Source: Nannochloris sp. 'desiccata'
Taxonomy: Eukaryota > Chlorophyta > Trebouxiophyceae > Chlorellales > Chlorellaceae
Assembly (NCBI GenBank): GCA_019044685.2
Contig: JAGTXX020000001.1
Span: 496,001-560,000, forward strand
Length of the DNA stretch: 64,000 nucleotides
Direction: 5' to 3'
The position numbers were made by a program, and so were the translations under genes. Of the stretch, positions 21,226 to 33,753 are shown one piece after another. The notes beneath the pieces are model-generated. The model ran no database searches and was not told the origin of the DNA. It saw nothing but the letters and a program-made list of their open reading frames with translations. Positions within the stretch are counted from its first letter, which is position 1, and every line of letters begins with the position of its first letter.

Positions 21226-24200
21226 TCAATTTTCTATCGGTGTCCTTGATGCAGCAGTAAAACTAACTTCACAAAGTGATGTAAACCCTGTTATTTGAAC
21301 TGATTTCGCATAGACTGGGGGTGTAATAGCAACAGAAATAACCTGGGTAGCATCTCCTTCCCCACTGGTCGTGGTGGATCTAGGAGAAGGAAAAAAAGAA
21401 AGGAGCTGCTTGACAACAATTTCATTACCCGCAGCGTCAAACAAAGTAAGTTGAATCCCTCCTGTATCCTCTATCGCACCAGTATCACCACGAGCACCAC
21501 CCCCGCTAGTATTCTCAGGAGCAATACCATCTAGTTTAGTAGTTATTTCCACTCCAAAGATGAGATAATTCCCAATAAACCCAGTTTTCCAAAGAGCGGT
21601 GGGAGTGGTGGGAGAAATAGTTGGGGATACCAACACCTGCTCCTCATCTGCCGGAAAACTCGTACCAGGAGCCGCATTGTTACCAGCGTTGTTACCACTA
21701 TCACCAACATTACCGGCACTTCCAGCACTCGAAGTTGGTATTGTCACGGTCCTTGTATCTACAAGACATGTCTCTACCCTCCCATCAACAGCGAGAGAAA
21801 ATAACGGCATCAAGCTCTCTGGAACCGTCGTTTGTTGCTCTGCTGCGATTATATCAGAGTTAATGAGAGTGATACCACCTATGGGTTGCACTCCACACAA
21901 CTCAAGCAGCGGTACGGTATCCCCGTCATCATCAATCGTCGTACTATTTCTAGAAAATAAATCTGCCAAAGGAGATGAACCTGATGGTGATGATAATAAA
22001 AAGAAAGTGATGACGTGTCCTTCAAGTGTCTGATCACATTCAATATCAACCACTTGTCCTGGTGGTACCTCTACACGAGCTGCACATAAATAGTCTTTCT
22101 TTCTATCATGTATTTTTTCATCGTCACTGCCAGCGGGGAAAACATAAATATCTAAAGTGACATTTTTGCTGTTGGAAAGACCACCAGCACCAGCAGCAGC
22201 AGCACTGCTATAACCACATTTAAGAGATGTCGTGTTCCATGCTGGAGGCTGCCATAATAAAGGGACTATGTCCTGAGAAGAAGAAGAAAAAGAATGCGCT
22301 GCTGTCGTCTTTGGTTTTGCAATAGTCAAGCCAGTGCATCTGTTAGGAACAGAGAACCGAACGCCATTGATTAGAACAGGATCTGTTGTAATTGAAGTAG
22401 TGTCAGTGAGAGGCATGGACAAGTAAGCTTCCTTTCCACCACCACCACCACCACCAGCAGCAGAAGAAGAAGAAGAATTAAAAGTCATCATACTGCAAGA
22501 CGTCAGAGAAGAAAACCTTGGCTGCTTGCCCTCTCCAGCAGCAGCAGCAGCAGCAGCACTAGAACTAGAACTAGGAGTGTTTAAAAGGGCTCCAGGTACC
22601 TGCCCAGCCGCAGCAACAGCGGGACGAATAGGCAAAGAAGAATACGAAAGCGCTGCTACGTCACACAGACATGGCGGTGGCATCGCCGCTGCTGCCGCCG
22701 CTGCTGCCACCGCTGCTGCTGCTGGCGGTATGGACGACATGCCAAACAATATCGGCATGTGTAAGGGTCTTATTTTCTGTGAATTGGTCCACCTCACAGT
22801 AATAAACTGTCCACTAAGAGACCCACTACCTCCGCCGCTTTCACCTCCAACGTCCTCCAAAGGAGAAGCAGATGAGGAACCGCGACAGGCTATGTGCTGA
22901 ACGAGCTTATCCCCCGCCAATTCCACTGTCCCACAAACTTTGTTTTTATAAAAATTGGGACTCTCCCCCACCCGTACTTCCACAGTAGGTACCGCTACTG
23001 AAAGATTTTGACTAGCAGGCCCAGTAGGAGACGGTGAGCGTGGCAGGACGCTGCGGCTGCTGGGGAGTAGTTCGGATTCAGAGCTAGGGCTAGGAGGAGA
23101 GGGAGACACCTGCCGCTCAGAAGAAGAAGACGAGGACGGTGTTGATGTTGATGTTGATGTTTGAATTTGAATTGAGCGTAAGATATTATTTAAGAAAGTA
23201 GTATTAGCCACACTTTCCCAAGGCTGCACTATCCTCACAGCATCTACACTATACACGGCATCTAATTTACCAGTCCAAAAGGAGTTTCCAGCTTCATCAG
23301 GACCTAGACAGGTGCATTCTTCCAAGGAAGTTGAACCACCTTCTCCTGCCGCTTGGCGTGCTTGATCCAGGGCACTTGTTATTCTACTCGCAGCTTCCTC
23401 GTTATTAGGAAATAGCATGCTGATATTGTTTTGATGTTGTTGTCTTTGTGGATCTAATGCGAGTGTGCTTGCAGTAACAGCAGCAGTAGTAGTAGCAGAA
23501 ACTTTCCACAAAGCAAGTTGCCGAGCCACCACCGCCGCTGACGGTAAGCCAGATTGAAATGCAACAACACCACTGCTGCTGCTTTCACCATAACCACTCC
23601 ATGGTACGCGCTTCATTACCTTCTTATTTTCACTTTTTGATGCTGCAGAAGCAGCTTTATGTAATTCTGGACGCAGCATACGTAGCATAGCACGTGCTCT
23701 TAATACCTGTCCTGGCGAAAAATGCTTCCGGCAATCACCACCAATAGCATCACCAATTCTAGTACCATCACTATGGCTATCTATGCTGCTACCCGCTATA
23801 CCATTACCTGTACTAGTTTCCATGAATCCGTACATAGGGTATCTTTCCACCTCTAAAGAAAGTTCATAATTTTCATCGCATAGTGGTATCGGTTGATTTG
23901 TATCGCAACTTGTACTGCTCTGATACTGCGGAGGAGTATCTACAATAGTATCTGCATCATATTTGCAGGTTTTAGTGTCTGGAAATGGGTGTGGTAGGCC
24001 TAGATAGTGGCCTAATTGATGAACAAGAGAAGTGCGGGATTGCCAAAGGGCTCCACGACGGAGTACTATGGATCTATCCAATACATCCTGACTGTGTACT
24101 AAACTAGGATCATCTTCAGGGTGGTGATCATCATCATCAGTACTACCAATACTCTCATCGCTACTTTTATTTGTAATATCTATTTTGCCACCAAGGATGC

Positions 24201-25469
24201 TTGTAGCACCATTGATACCAGCAGGATCACACACAATCACATTAATTAAGCTCGAGGTATCAACCGATAGCAAAACTTGAGAAACAAAACTACCGCTTCT
24301 AATTATTCCTTTATCATCACCATCTTCTTGAATGGAGCTACTAACATCATTTTCTTCTTCAGGGTTGCCACAATCTTGGACTTGCTTGTCAGTAGCAGGG
24401 ATCCCTACGACACCTTCCAACTGAAAGCCTAACTTCATTCCTGAGAAGGCAGCATTCAATAGAGAGGTTTGTAAAGCAGCAGAATCTTGGAAACTACGGC
24501 TCCAAGGGTGAGATGGACTATACAAAACTAAAAATTTGATCTTAAGCAGTAATTGAGGTAGAGATTGTAGAGATGAAATAATAGCGTCTGGGGTGGCTTT
24601 GGCTATTTCGACACCATAAGCTTTAATTTCAGCTTGCGCAGCATTTGCGGCGTAGCTCTCCCAGTTTTCTAATTTGACAGTGCATTCGCTTAAGCTTCCC
24701 GGGTCTGGGGGTTGTAGAGCATCCAAGGGGACCCCATCCCCGTCTCGATCAACAACGCTGGGGGCGTTGGTTGAAGACGCCGGGGAAGAGCTTTGAGGCC
24801 GATTAGGCAAAGCAATGCCTGTGACAATGATACCTGCGCTGATTGCAAGTATGATAATGCCAGCTAATCCAAGGCATCGAGGTGTAGAAGCCGTTGTCTG
24901 CAAAAATATAGAGGATTGCATAAATCAAATGGGTTTTTTTGAAAAACATAGTGACATTTGAGTCATAAGAAAGATGATTAGCAGGTTCTAAGAGATTTAA
25001 AATGAACGCACCTTGGCAGCTTTGAGTCTCACGCCCCAAGGGAGGGTCTCTTTTCCGACTTTTTCCACAGGTACGTTGGGGAGCGATTCACGTTGACGTT
25101 CCTCCCAGAAGTCACTACGCTCTGCTTCAGGAGCCACGAGGTGAGGATCGTCACCTTCTTTCATGGCTCTTGGCATGGTAGCGCCAACAGCTATTTAAGC
25201 GGCTTTTTTGTCAGATTTAATAAAAAAAACAAATTGCATCGTAACGAACTGTATGTGCCTTGGAGGCATAGGATCGTTACTGTTGAGTCGTATAACGTCT
25301 TTGAAATATATAAATGAAAATATGTACCTGTTCTCCTTGTCGAATAGCTTATAATTGTGCTTCCAAGAAAGACAGCAAAGCATGCCGTCGCAAAAATGAG
25401 TGCCGCCTCCTCAGGGCTTTTCTGAAGGGCTCCTGCGTCAGTTAATCGGCCCTGGACTAAAACCGCCAT
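21226..25469 (-). CDS. Giant membrane protein with M43 (pappalysin-type) metalloprotease-like domain, predicted inactive
   Basis: Main exon 21226-24897, preceded in frame by exons 25012-25190 and 25328-25469; joined, 1330 residues. Two hydrophobic segments occur: one in exon 1 (LIFATACFAVFLGSTIISY) and one at the start of exon 3 (GIIILAISAGIIVTGIAL). The metalloprotease-like domain has the M43 order: VHQLGHYLGLPH, CKYDADTIVDTPPQ, a Met-turn-like YPMYGFMET and GDCRKHFSPGQV. All three zinc-binding His are present, but the catalytic Glu of HExxH is Gln (codon at 24016-24018). About 800 further residues are low-complexity Ser, Ala, Gly and Gln stretches alternating with Cys-containing segments. 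It may be a cell-surface or secretory-pathway protein. The two upstream exons could instead be a separate small membrane protein, because exon 2 also reads through to a stop (KVRSF) within the next intron. Confidence 0.7.
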
Positions 25470-25864
25470 TTGGGCTTATTTCTCCGTTATTTCTTTATAT
25501 CTACTACTACCAAGTAATGTTACATTGAATCTACAGCCTTGTAATAGCAAATAAGCACCTTTATATACAATTAGTTCGATGTAGCATAAAGACCTCCGCT
25601 GCCGCTGCAATCTTTCAAATCTATCTCGCTAATAAAATTTACAAAATAAACACAGTGTCCAAACGTTGACTCTACAAAGAACACAATAACTAAACGACGA
25701 AACATAAAAGAAGGACAAAAAAATAAGTACCTATCCAAAAAAGTTGTTTTCTCGCCACCACTCTCTGGAAAATATATGTGCAAAAAAGAAACACCAGTAA
25801 TGCAAATGTAGGAATACAGTATCTATACATAGTTATCAGTTCAAAATTGCAAAATTAAGCTGCA
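25470..25864. other. Intergenic region between the M43-like and paladin-like genes
   Basis: 395 bases holding the promoter of the gene ending at 21226 and the 3-prime end of the paladin-like gene. No gene or repeat seen. Confidence 0.45.
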
Positions 25865-28800
25865 CTATTCCAGCTCTAAAGTCGACAAAAGATACGTAAT
25901 CTCCTTCCTTTGCGCCACCCACTCACTAAACGCCACAGGTGCCGGCCCTCCTACACCCGCACTATCTAAAAACACTCCAAATGCAATTAGCAAAAAGTAC
26001 CGTTGCAAATAATGGAAACCCAATCTTCTAGCAGCTGCAGCAGCACTTGGATCGTGTTGGATCATCTCATCATCTTCATTTTCTGCCGCTTTTTTGCATT
26101 TTAAAATATCATCTCGCAAATTCCCGATATGCTCACAAGCATCGATTGACTCATCGACAGCAGCTTTGGCTTCAGTTCCACCGGGTAAGACCCTACACAA
26201 GTTCATCACGCCACGATACTCACCTGCTTGAGCGGAACGAACGAGATCGGACAAGTCAGAATCGTTTCGGAGTAGTAAGCTTGGATTAGATCCTCGTTGC
26301 CGCTTTGCAAGCGGTGATACTCCATCGACTGCTCCTGCCGCTGCTAAAGAAGGATTAGAATTGCTACCATCACCAGCACCGGGGCCGCCATCTATAGGGC
26401 TCTCAGCGCCTGAAGAGTAGTTTATATTAAGTAAACTCCCAAATGCACCACCGCTGCTGCTGCCACCACCACTCCGAGAGGATATCAAATTAGTAATAGT
26501 ATTTGGAGGAGGACTCGATCCATATAAAATAGCCGTGCCTGTAGCATCCATCTCCTTGGCCTTTTGGACTAGACACGCAAACGCTGCAGCAAAACGGGCA
26601 CTACTTCCCGTCGCAGTACGTGACACAAACAAAAACGCAGTCTCTTTGTCCCCGGGGTGGTTGGTCATTTGCTGATGCAGATGATTTAAATCAACAGCTT
26701 GGGGGGTGCGTTCTCTGGAAAGCGGGACTCGCCTGTAATTTATTTGATACCCCTCTGCAGCGAGGCCGATAAACACCTCGGCAGGGGTGCACATGCCGCT
26801 GTCTATATCACCAGATTCCCCTGCTGTTTCCCAAAAGGCGGTGACTTCTGTGGTTGCTTGGTACTCAGTGGTACGAGTGATATCTTCTTCAGCTTCATTC
26901 TCTTCTGCAGCAGCGGTGGTAATTGTAATCTTGGATCTTTCAGCAGCAGCAGCAGCAGAGTTAGAAATAGCAGCATCTGAGAAGTTTAATTTAGCAGCTG
27001 CTGTCGTGCCAGCACCAGCACCACTAGAGTGAGGTCGAGGGGTAGGTATACCGCCATGATGAGATGAAGCATGAGGAACAGATGGTTTGTTTTTCTTCAT
27101 TGTAGAGCTTCTTTTGAAACTTTCCACCTCTCTATGTAACAATATCTTTCCACCCCAACTCGCAGCTTCTGCCAATATATCAGCACGTAGCCTTCTTTCT
27201 AAATCTTCCAACTTGGCTGCTTGAATCCCAGCATGGTGTAACGCCGCTGCCGGCATCTCCAACTCACGCCTCAAATACGCAATACCATTAATATACAGTA
27301 CCAGTTCCTCACGTAAATCAGTGATAACGACGTGGGTAGGACCTCCTGGTTTGGCCCCGAGAGACTCCAATAATTTTCGAAGACCTTTTACCGTTGCGGC
27401 GCCAACAGTGTGGACTGGAAGACCTTGTGCTGTTCGAGAGTCGGTCACGCCCTCTACGTGTTTATGCTGGCCTGTAGTTGTTGCTCTAGGTGCAAATACA
27501 GCTCCTGCTGCTGAGTCGCCATCGATAGTCCCCCTGCTTTTTTTGATAGATACAGGAAGAGTTTTACCCTGGGTCGGACCAGGTCTCGATGCCATGGTGA
27601 AACTTTTCAAAATAGACCTACGACCGACAGTACTGCCCTTTCTACGCATTAATACGTAACGAACCTCTTCTACAGGAACATCCCGACCTGAAGTATACGG
27701 GACAGGGGTAGGAGCACTACTAATACCATTACTATTACCAATACCAGCGGGACCGCCAGTAACAGCGGGGGTAAGCTGGGGTACTGCAGGTACGGGAGCT
27801 AGTGCTCCTGCAGGGTTTTGATGCAACGCTTCTCTAGCTGCTACGATATCCGGTCGTGCAGTCAACCACTCAGTAAACGTCATACTTCTACCACGCATTC
27901 TACATTGATGTAAATAGACCGAAAACGCAACCAACATGCAATATCTCTCTAAATACGCGGAACCACGCTGGAAGGCGCTGTGGCGAGCTTGAATCTCAGG
28001 TCTGAAAAACTTGCCTATATTCTTAGGTTTACGGTAACGCATAATAGAGGTACGGAGATTTATCAACGTGCCACAGGCATCAACGACTGCATCAACTTCT
28101 GCTTTAGCTTCTGTGCCTCTCTCCAAGGTACGTGTAAATCTTCGCATTCCTACATATTCACCTTCTTGAAGATTTTTTGTTTCGGGGTCCATCGTGTCAG
28201 CAGAAGCAACAGCAGTAGCAGCTGCTCTTTCAGCTTTGATAGCATCAAGATGAAGCTGTGGCGATGTTGCCTCAACAGCACCCTTGACGCTGTCTTCTTT
28301 TGTTGTTGCAGAAGAATCTAGATTAAAAGTGACACTCTTACCACCATCACGGCCACCACCACTAACAGTAGAAGGCTGCGGCACCGCCGACGCCGCTGCC
28401 GCCAATGTTTTATCACCGGCACTACCGCCGGCAGCCACAGCGTTAATTGCAGCTTCAGCTACTTCTGAATCCAAGAAACTAGGTCCCCTATCAAGATAAT
28501 TTTCATCATCGTCTTCATCATCAGATCCACCTCGTGGTGACTGGCCCCCAACATCTTCATCTAAACGGTTAAAAGTCTCCATTCGTTCCAAATCGCTGGC
28601 CTCTGGTAACACCGCTCCGTTCAAATGCATTCGTAATAGGGTCCCTATCGCCATGCCTGTAGTAGTACGACCACCGCCTAATTGACAGCTGTATATAAGA
28701 GCATCAGAAGGACCAGATGCAGCAGCTGCAGAGTAGAAAGAATCAAAATCGACCGGTTTAGGGCAGGTGCCATCGGTGAGCGGCACTCGTAAGAAAGTGA

Positions 28801-31189
28801 CTCGATACCCTTCTTTTTGCAAAGTTTGAAAGATTTGTGCTGGGGTAACGATTGCGTCAGCGGTAGGAACCGGGACGTATTCTTGTCGTAAGCTGTGTCC
28901 GATAGTGCCACCAATTCCAACAGCAGGGATGCCTTCTTCTATAACTGGTGGCAGAGAGACAGCAGCAGCACCGGGAGGTGCTGGAGCGGAAGTTTCCAAG
29001 GTGACTAAAATCCTCCCACCTTCTTTGACAGCTTCCTCAACGACATCATTCTTCAACCGTTGTTCCATTTGATCCAACCGTTCCGCATCAATCCCCCTAT
29101 ACTCGAGTAAATTTTTGAAAGGGCGACTTTCTTCCCGTAAAACATAGGGCTGACCGGAAATGTAGATGACAGGCTCTTCCCGCATCATGTGCCAAACGGC
29201 AGAAAGTCTTTTGGGCGCGTCCGCAGGGACATCTGGCCCTGCTCCAACCTCTTCTAAGACCCGTCGTACACCTTCTTCGGTAGCGATCGCCCCTCCGTAC
29301 ACTCGGATAGTATCTCCGGGAACTCCACGAAAATTTGGAGCGCCGGGAACGAATGCCGGCAAGCGGGAAGATTGACACCCCGGAAAATGATCTTGTTTTA
29401 ATATTGTATGTGGACCGAGGACCGAGCCATTACGATGAGCAAGCACCTGTTCTTTTTGATCCTCTTGATGCTCTAGCTCTTCATCAGCCGAGTCTTCACT
29501 TAAATTAACAACAGAAATAGAAGGGGCAATGCTACCAGCAGCGATTTGATCACCGACCCCGCCACCACCCCGGCCACTAATTGAGGACCTATCTAAAGCT
29601 AATGCGGCTAACGGATTTGATCTAATAAGCCGTTGCAAGATCCCTTTCAACTCTGGTCGTGCCTCCCTCCATGCTGCAAAAGTAATATGACTAGAGGGTC
29701 TGCCCGGGTCAAATCCTGGGTCATCTAGATATGCAGCAAATTCTACAAGAACGTAATATCTCTCTAAATACTCAAGGCAGACTTGAAGCAAAGATTGTCT
29801 TCGAATTTCATTTGATTCGTAGAATAAGCGAGTACGGTAGCTGGCTATAGCTTCACGTAGATTTTGCATGGCGGCACACGCGTCCAGAACGAGATCTAAG
29901 GAGCATTTTGCCGCTCTGCCATTTTCCAAGGCACGAAGTAAGCTGCGAATGACAGTATAGCCGCCGTGCTTGAACTCATCATTTTCTGTTTGTTTCATCC
30001 CTTGATTATCAACAGTAGCAGCAGGAGCAATGATTTCATTATCATTATTAATGGCTGCTTTCGTTCTAGCTAATGGGCTCATTGGCATCTGATGGTGTTC
30101 AGGTGCTCCTACAAACCACGGTGGCAAATCCGGTCTAGGCTCACTAGGAGGGGGTGCCAATACCCCTTGAATCTTTCTCAAATGCAATAAACAGCCTATC
30201 GTCATACCAGTAGTGGTACGTCCTCTTCCCATTTGGCAATTAAACATCAGTGCCGCTCCTTCGGGTGGTGACCAACATCTCGAAATTAAACTCTCAAAAT
30301 CGTCTCCTTTTGGCGCTTTTTCATCTGTAATAGGTACACGTAAAAAATCTACATCGTAACCCTCTTTTATAAGCTCAGAATAGACTTCAGCAGGAGTTTG
30401 AACGTCTACCTCAGTGACAGCTTCCCAGTCCTCTATAACTTGGAAGCTATCGTCTTCGTGCGCTACCATCACAGCTCCGTTATATATACTTGCTTCATTT
30501 AACACATCAGCTTTTAATCGTGCTTCCATATCTTCAACACGGTCTCTATCAATGCCAGTGTACTCTAAATTGGCAAACGGCTTGTCGGCTTCTCGGACGA
30601 CAAAGGGACGGCCATTGATATAGAGTACCGGCTCTTCTCTGAGATTGAACCAAAGGACTTTACGACGGCTTTTTGCTGCACCTAAGAGATCTAAAACTGT
30701 ACGGAGCCCGCTGACGGTAGGGATGGCAACACCGTAGACCGGTAAGCCGGAAACTTGACGGAAGTTGGGAGCTCCATCTAGTAGAGGAGTAAGGCGTGTA
30801 TTTTGGCAGCCAGGAAAATGGTCAGATTTAAGGATAGTATAGCGAAGGAGGACATCTCCTGTGCGCTGAGCGACGACTTCCTCAGCGCTCAGCTCGGTCG
30901 GGGCGACGGGGCAAGGAGCAGGGGGTGGAGTAGCATCCTGTAGAAAGGAAAAAGAGATTCCTTGAATGGATATATTAGAACAGGATTTAATAAGTATATC
31001 AGGATACAATGTGCTTCAATTGGGGCTGGGACATTCGGATTATGATTCTTTAACGAAATGGCATTGTTCAAAACACGTCCGAATGGCGAAATCAAGCACT
31101 TAATGAGCTTAATGCACGCGAAAAATAATAGAAATTTTATAATCCAAAGAAGCAAAACATAAACTTGCCTCAGGTATTGCAGGGCTCAT
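25865..31189 (-). CDS. Paladin-like protein with three tandem phosphatase-like repeats
   Basis: Exons 31169-31189 (seven codons, MSPAIPE) and 25865-30937 give 1697 residues. Three repeats each contain an R-x-G-x-V-L-x-x-x-T-I-L-K opening, a LREE-VLYING-type block and a phosphatase-loop position. Repeat 1 has FNCQMGRGRTTTGM (Cys about 241), repeat 2 has YSCQLGGGRTTTGM (Cys about 758); both keep the CX5R signature. Repeat 3 has VSRTATGSSARF at that place and no Cys, so it looks degenerate. Paladin family members (animal PALD1, and plant At3g62010 as I recall) resemble inositol-phosphate phosphatases; activity is disputed. Linkers are Gly/Ser/Ala-rich. The first exon is joined through a GC-AG intron (GAG|GCAAGT...CTACAG, 231 bases). 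If that exon is wrong, the start would be unclear, as the ATG at 31009 lies in the intron. Confidence 0.85.
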
Positions 31190-31474
31190 TAATTTCAAAG
31201 TAAAGATTTGATCTTGAAATTTTCCTTGTTAAACAGCTTCTAAAGAACAATGTGCTATCCAATCGTCGACTTCTGTGTATAATGAAAGTTTAAGTAATCA
31301 AAGATTGTATCCAAGACTTAGGGAACTTGCGAAAATGAAGTTGACGCAAATTTGTCACGTGAGATGCCTGAGCGCTGAAAACAGCTTAAAGTCAGCATAT
31401 ATGCATGCATTCCCATATTTAAATCGACATAGATAAGAAATAAACTCGATCGGTCGCCTATATAGGAGGGCAGA

Positions 31475-32354
31475 ATGAATTCCCTTCCTGAAGATGTAAA
31501 ATCCCAACTTGAGGAGATGCAGGTGAGAACATCTCCCTCTCCTTCAGCTGAGAGGCATATGCTGGAAACGACATGCTTCAGAAATGATGATGTCTATCAC
31601 GTGGACTAATCAGCCTGTCCTTGTCTTTTTGCAGGGAAGGTTGAGTACCCTGGAGACGGCATTGGCGCCGTTCCTGAATAAAACTCCCAACCAGCTTGAA
31701 GCTCAGGTATAGAGACATTTCCTCTAAATTGTCATAAATACAAATACCACTACGTAATCTTATTGAGCTCCCTCGAACATTTTAGCTTTGTTATAGAGCT
31801 AAAATCTGAATTTTCCATTTTTTTCCTCTCCAATTAAATTTTCCCCGTCCGTATTTCCTCACATCTTCCTTTTGCAGTTGGACCCTCTCCAGCGCGCCCA
31901 AATGTACAATACACTCTCCCAAGCCGCAGCATCTCTTTTCAAACTCTACCTTAAAACCAAAGGAGTAGACCCGGAGGATCATTCCTTCATGAAAGAAGAA
32001 GGAAGGCTGAAACAATATAATAAGAAAGTTGAAAAATTGGCGGCTGAGGTTGAATTAAAAAAATCAAATCGAACTTTGGAGGTCGATGTTGCAGCCATGT
32101 CGCGATTTATTGCAGCTGCAGTACCCGATTTGAGTGTGCAACAAAAGGATGAGCTGAAAAAGATAGGAAAAGAGGGTAATAGCAAGAAGAAAGAGCAAAA
32201 GAGAGGACAAGATCAAGGAGCGGTGGAAGAAAAAGCAGCCGGAGGGTCTTCAAAAAAGAATAAAAAATCAACTGGAGGTAGTTCTGTGGGACATAAAGAT
32301 GCAGCACTGAAGTTTCTACATGATGCTCTAGGTGAAGTGAAGCCTTCGAAATAG
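31475..32354 (+). CDS. C1D: C1D/Rrp47 (Lrp1) nuclear exosome cofactor
   Basis: Three exons, 31475-31522, 31635-31706 and 31878-32354, encode 198 residues. It is a Sas10/Utp3/C1D-domain protein: LPEDVKSQLEEMQGRLSTLE, LDPLQRAQMYNTLSQAAASL, FKLYLKTKGVDPEDHSFMKE and ERLKQY-type (EGRLKQYNKKVEKL) continue without gaps in the family order. The tail is Lys-rich and disordered, ending in an Ala/Leu helix. C1D/Rrp47 binds RNA and partners Rrp6 in the nuclear exosome, maturing rRNA and snoRNA. Introns are GT-AG with TTTTGCAG-like acceptors; both phase 0. Divergent from the paladin-like gene, with 285 bases between the two starts. Confidence 0.88.
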
Positions 32355-32804
32355 TTAATAATGTAATTTGAGTATTGATTTACAAGAAGGAAAGGTTAGG
32401 AAATTTCTTTTCTTTTTTCTTGAGAAGTTTATTCAAATCATTATTAATGATTAGAAAAGAGGGGGGTACTGTACTATTTACTTTGAAATTAAATGCAACG
32501 TGTACGTTAAGCGATTCCCTCAGATGTCAGTTTTGATAAGAAAGATCTGGATGCAAAATAGGGAAGAAGAGAAATTGGTGCTAGAAAACAAATGAAGCAG
32601 CAGCCGCTCATTGAAAGGAAAAACAAAAGCAAGCGCCGGAAAGAATATAAGTAAATCATGTTGTCGTGGAAGGGCTATACGGAAAGCAAATACATATTAT
32701 CGCTCAATCCGCGCTAAAAAAGAGTAGCCACTTCAACTAAATTAACTAGAAAAATAAGATTAAATTTTTGTGCCCGCTCGGAGTTTCTGCGGCACAGATG
32801 CTCT
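32355..32804. other. Intergenic region between convergent C1D and PGR5 genes
   Basis: 450 bases of 3-prime flanking sequence for both genes. No exon, RNA gene or repeat recognised. Confidence 0.45.
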
Positions 32805-33374
32805 CTATGAAAGGAAGCCAAGTTTCTCTCCATTCTTCTTCGCAAGACGAATAAGGCCTTGAATCTGCTTGTTATCTGCTCCAATCTGCTTGCAAAAGTC
32901 CTTGATCACCTGAGAATGTAACGAAATACCTTTGCCTCTCAACTGATTGAATGCCTTGACACCCATGGCGTTTCTGACAACAATCACAATAGGAGTGAAG
33001 GGCCCATTAGCTGCATTGTTTCCAGCAAGGACCACCAATCCTTTTCTAGCTGCAATAGCACAAATTGAACATTATGTGGTGAGCAAATAGATAAAAAATA
33101 TGGAGTGGTATAAATCGAACTTAATGTCTCCAACTGCCAAGAGGCCCTCTAAGCGTGATCGGGGCCATTAATTTTACAGTGTAAGAGCAATGTGCCAAAA
33201 TTAACTCCCAAAACGCACCTGTGGGCTGTGAGCTGCTAGTCATCTGTGAACGAAGATGGGAGCTAAGTGGGCTGCGAAGGTAGAAGAGCTAGAAGCAAGG
33301 CCACTGGCTCTTATTGATGCAGCTGTTAGCCGCCTAGAAGTGTTATGCGCATTATAAGGTGTGCACGCAGCCAT
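32805..33374 (-). CDS. PGR5: PGR5, proton gradient regulation 5 (cyclic electron flow around PSI)
   Basis: The last exon (32805-33049) is unmistakable: FNQLRGKGISLHSQVIKDFC and IGADNKQIQGLIRLAKKNGEKLGF, as in plant and cyanobacterial PGR5. PGR5 promotes ferredoxin-dependent cyclic electron flow and thylakoid acidification. Upstream exons were joined as 33367-33374 (8 bases, ATGGCTGC) and 33219-33271, giving 101 residues and a short Ser-rich leader (MAAPLSSHLRSQMTSSSQPT). The 33050-33218 intron is well supported (donor GTGCGT, acceptor ATTGCAG); the 8-base first exon is a guess chosen because it keeps the frame, removes a 95-base intron with a pyrimidine tract and opens with MAA. The alternative is a start at the internal MTSSSQPT, which would leave almost no transit peptide. 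Confidence 0.88.
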
Positions 33375-33753
33375 TGGTGCTATTGCCACACGTCCCACAC
33401 AGCTCATCGTAGCAAAAATTTACAAGATGAATGCCCAATAAAGAGCCGTAGTCTGCAACTACTATCAAAAATTGTTACAAGGAGATTGTTTTCATAGGTT
33501 TAACGAGCGGCGATGGCTCTTATATTAGACCCTCGCACACAATCCTGCACGTGCCTGGCTAATTGTTCCAGCAGCAAGCTGAAGGCTGAAGCAAAGAAGA
33601 AAGGCCAAAGACCAACAACCTCAAACAATAAATTCTACAAAGCGGCGCTGCTTGTACACGGCAATCAGGCAGCAAACATGCATTTGAAGCTCATTTAGCC
33701 TGACGGCTATGCGTATATTTAAAAGAGAGGAAAAGAATAACGGAAAAACTAAT
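33375..33753. other. Intergenic region between PGR5 and PIMT
   Basis: 379 bases. A 61-codon open frame on the + strand (33513-33698) starts with ATG but resembles no family and lies across promoter and 3-prime flank; I see no support for it as a gene. Confidence 0.4.

Noticed and set aside
33513..33698. 61-codon + strand open frame with ATG between PGR5 and PIMT
   Set aside because: No family similarity, no domain, lies over promoter and 3-prime flank; typical chance frame.
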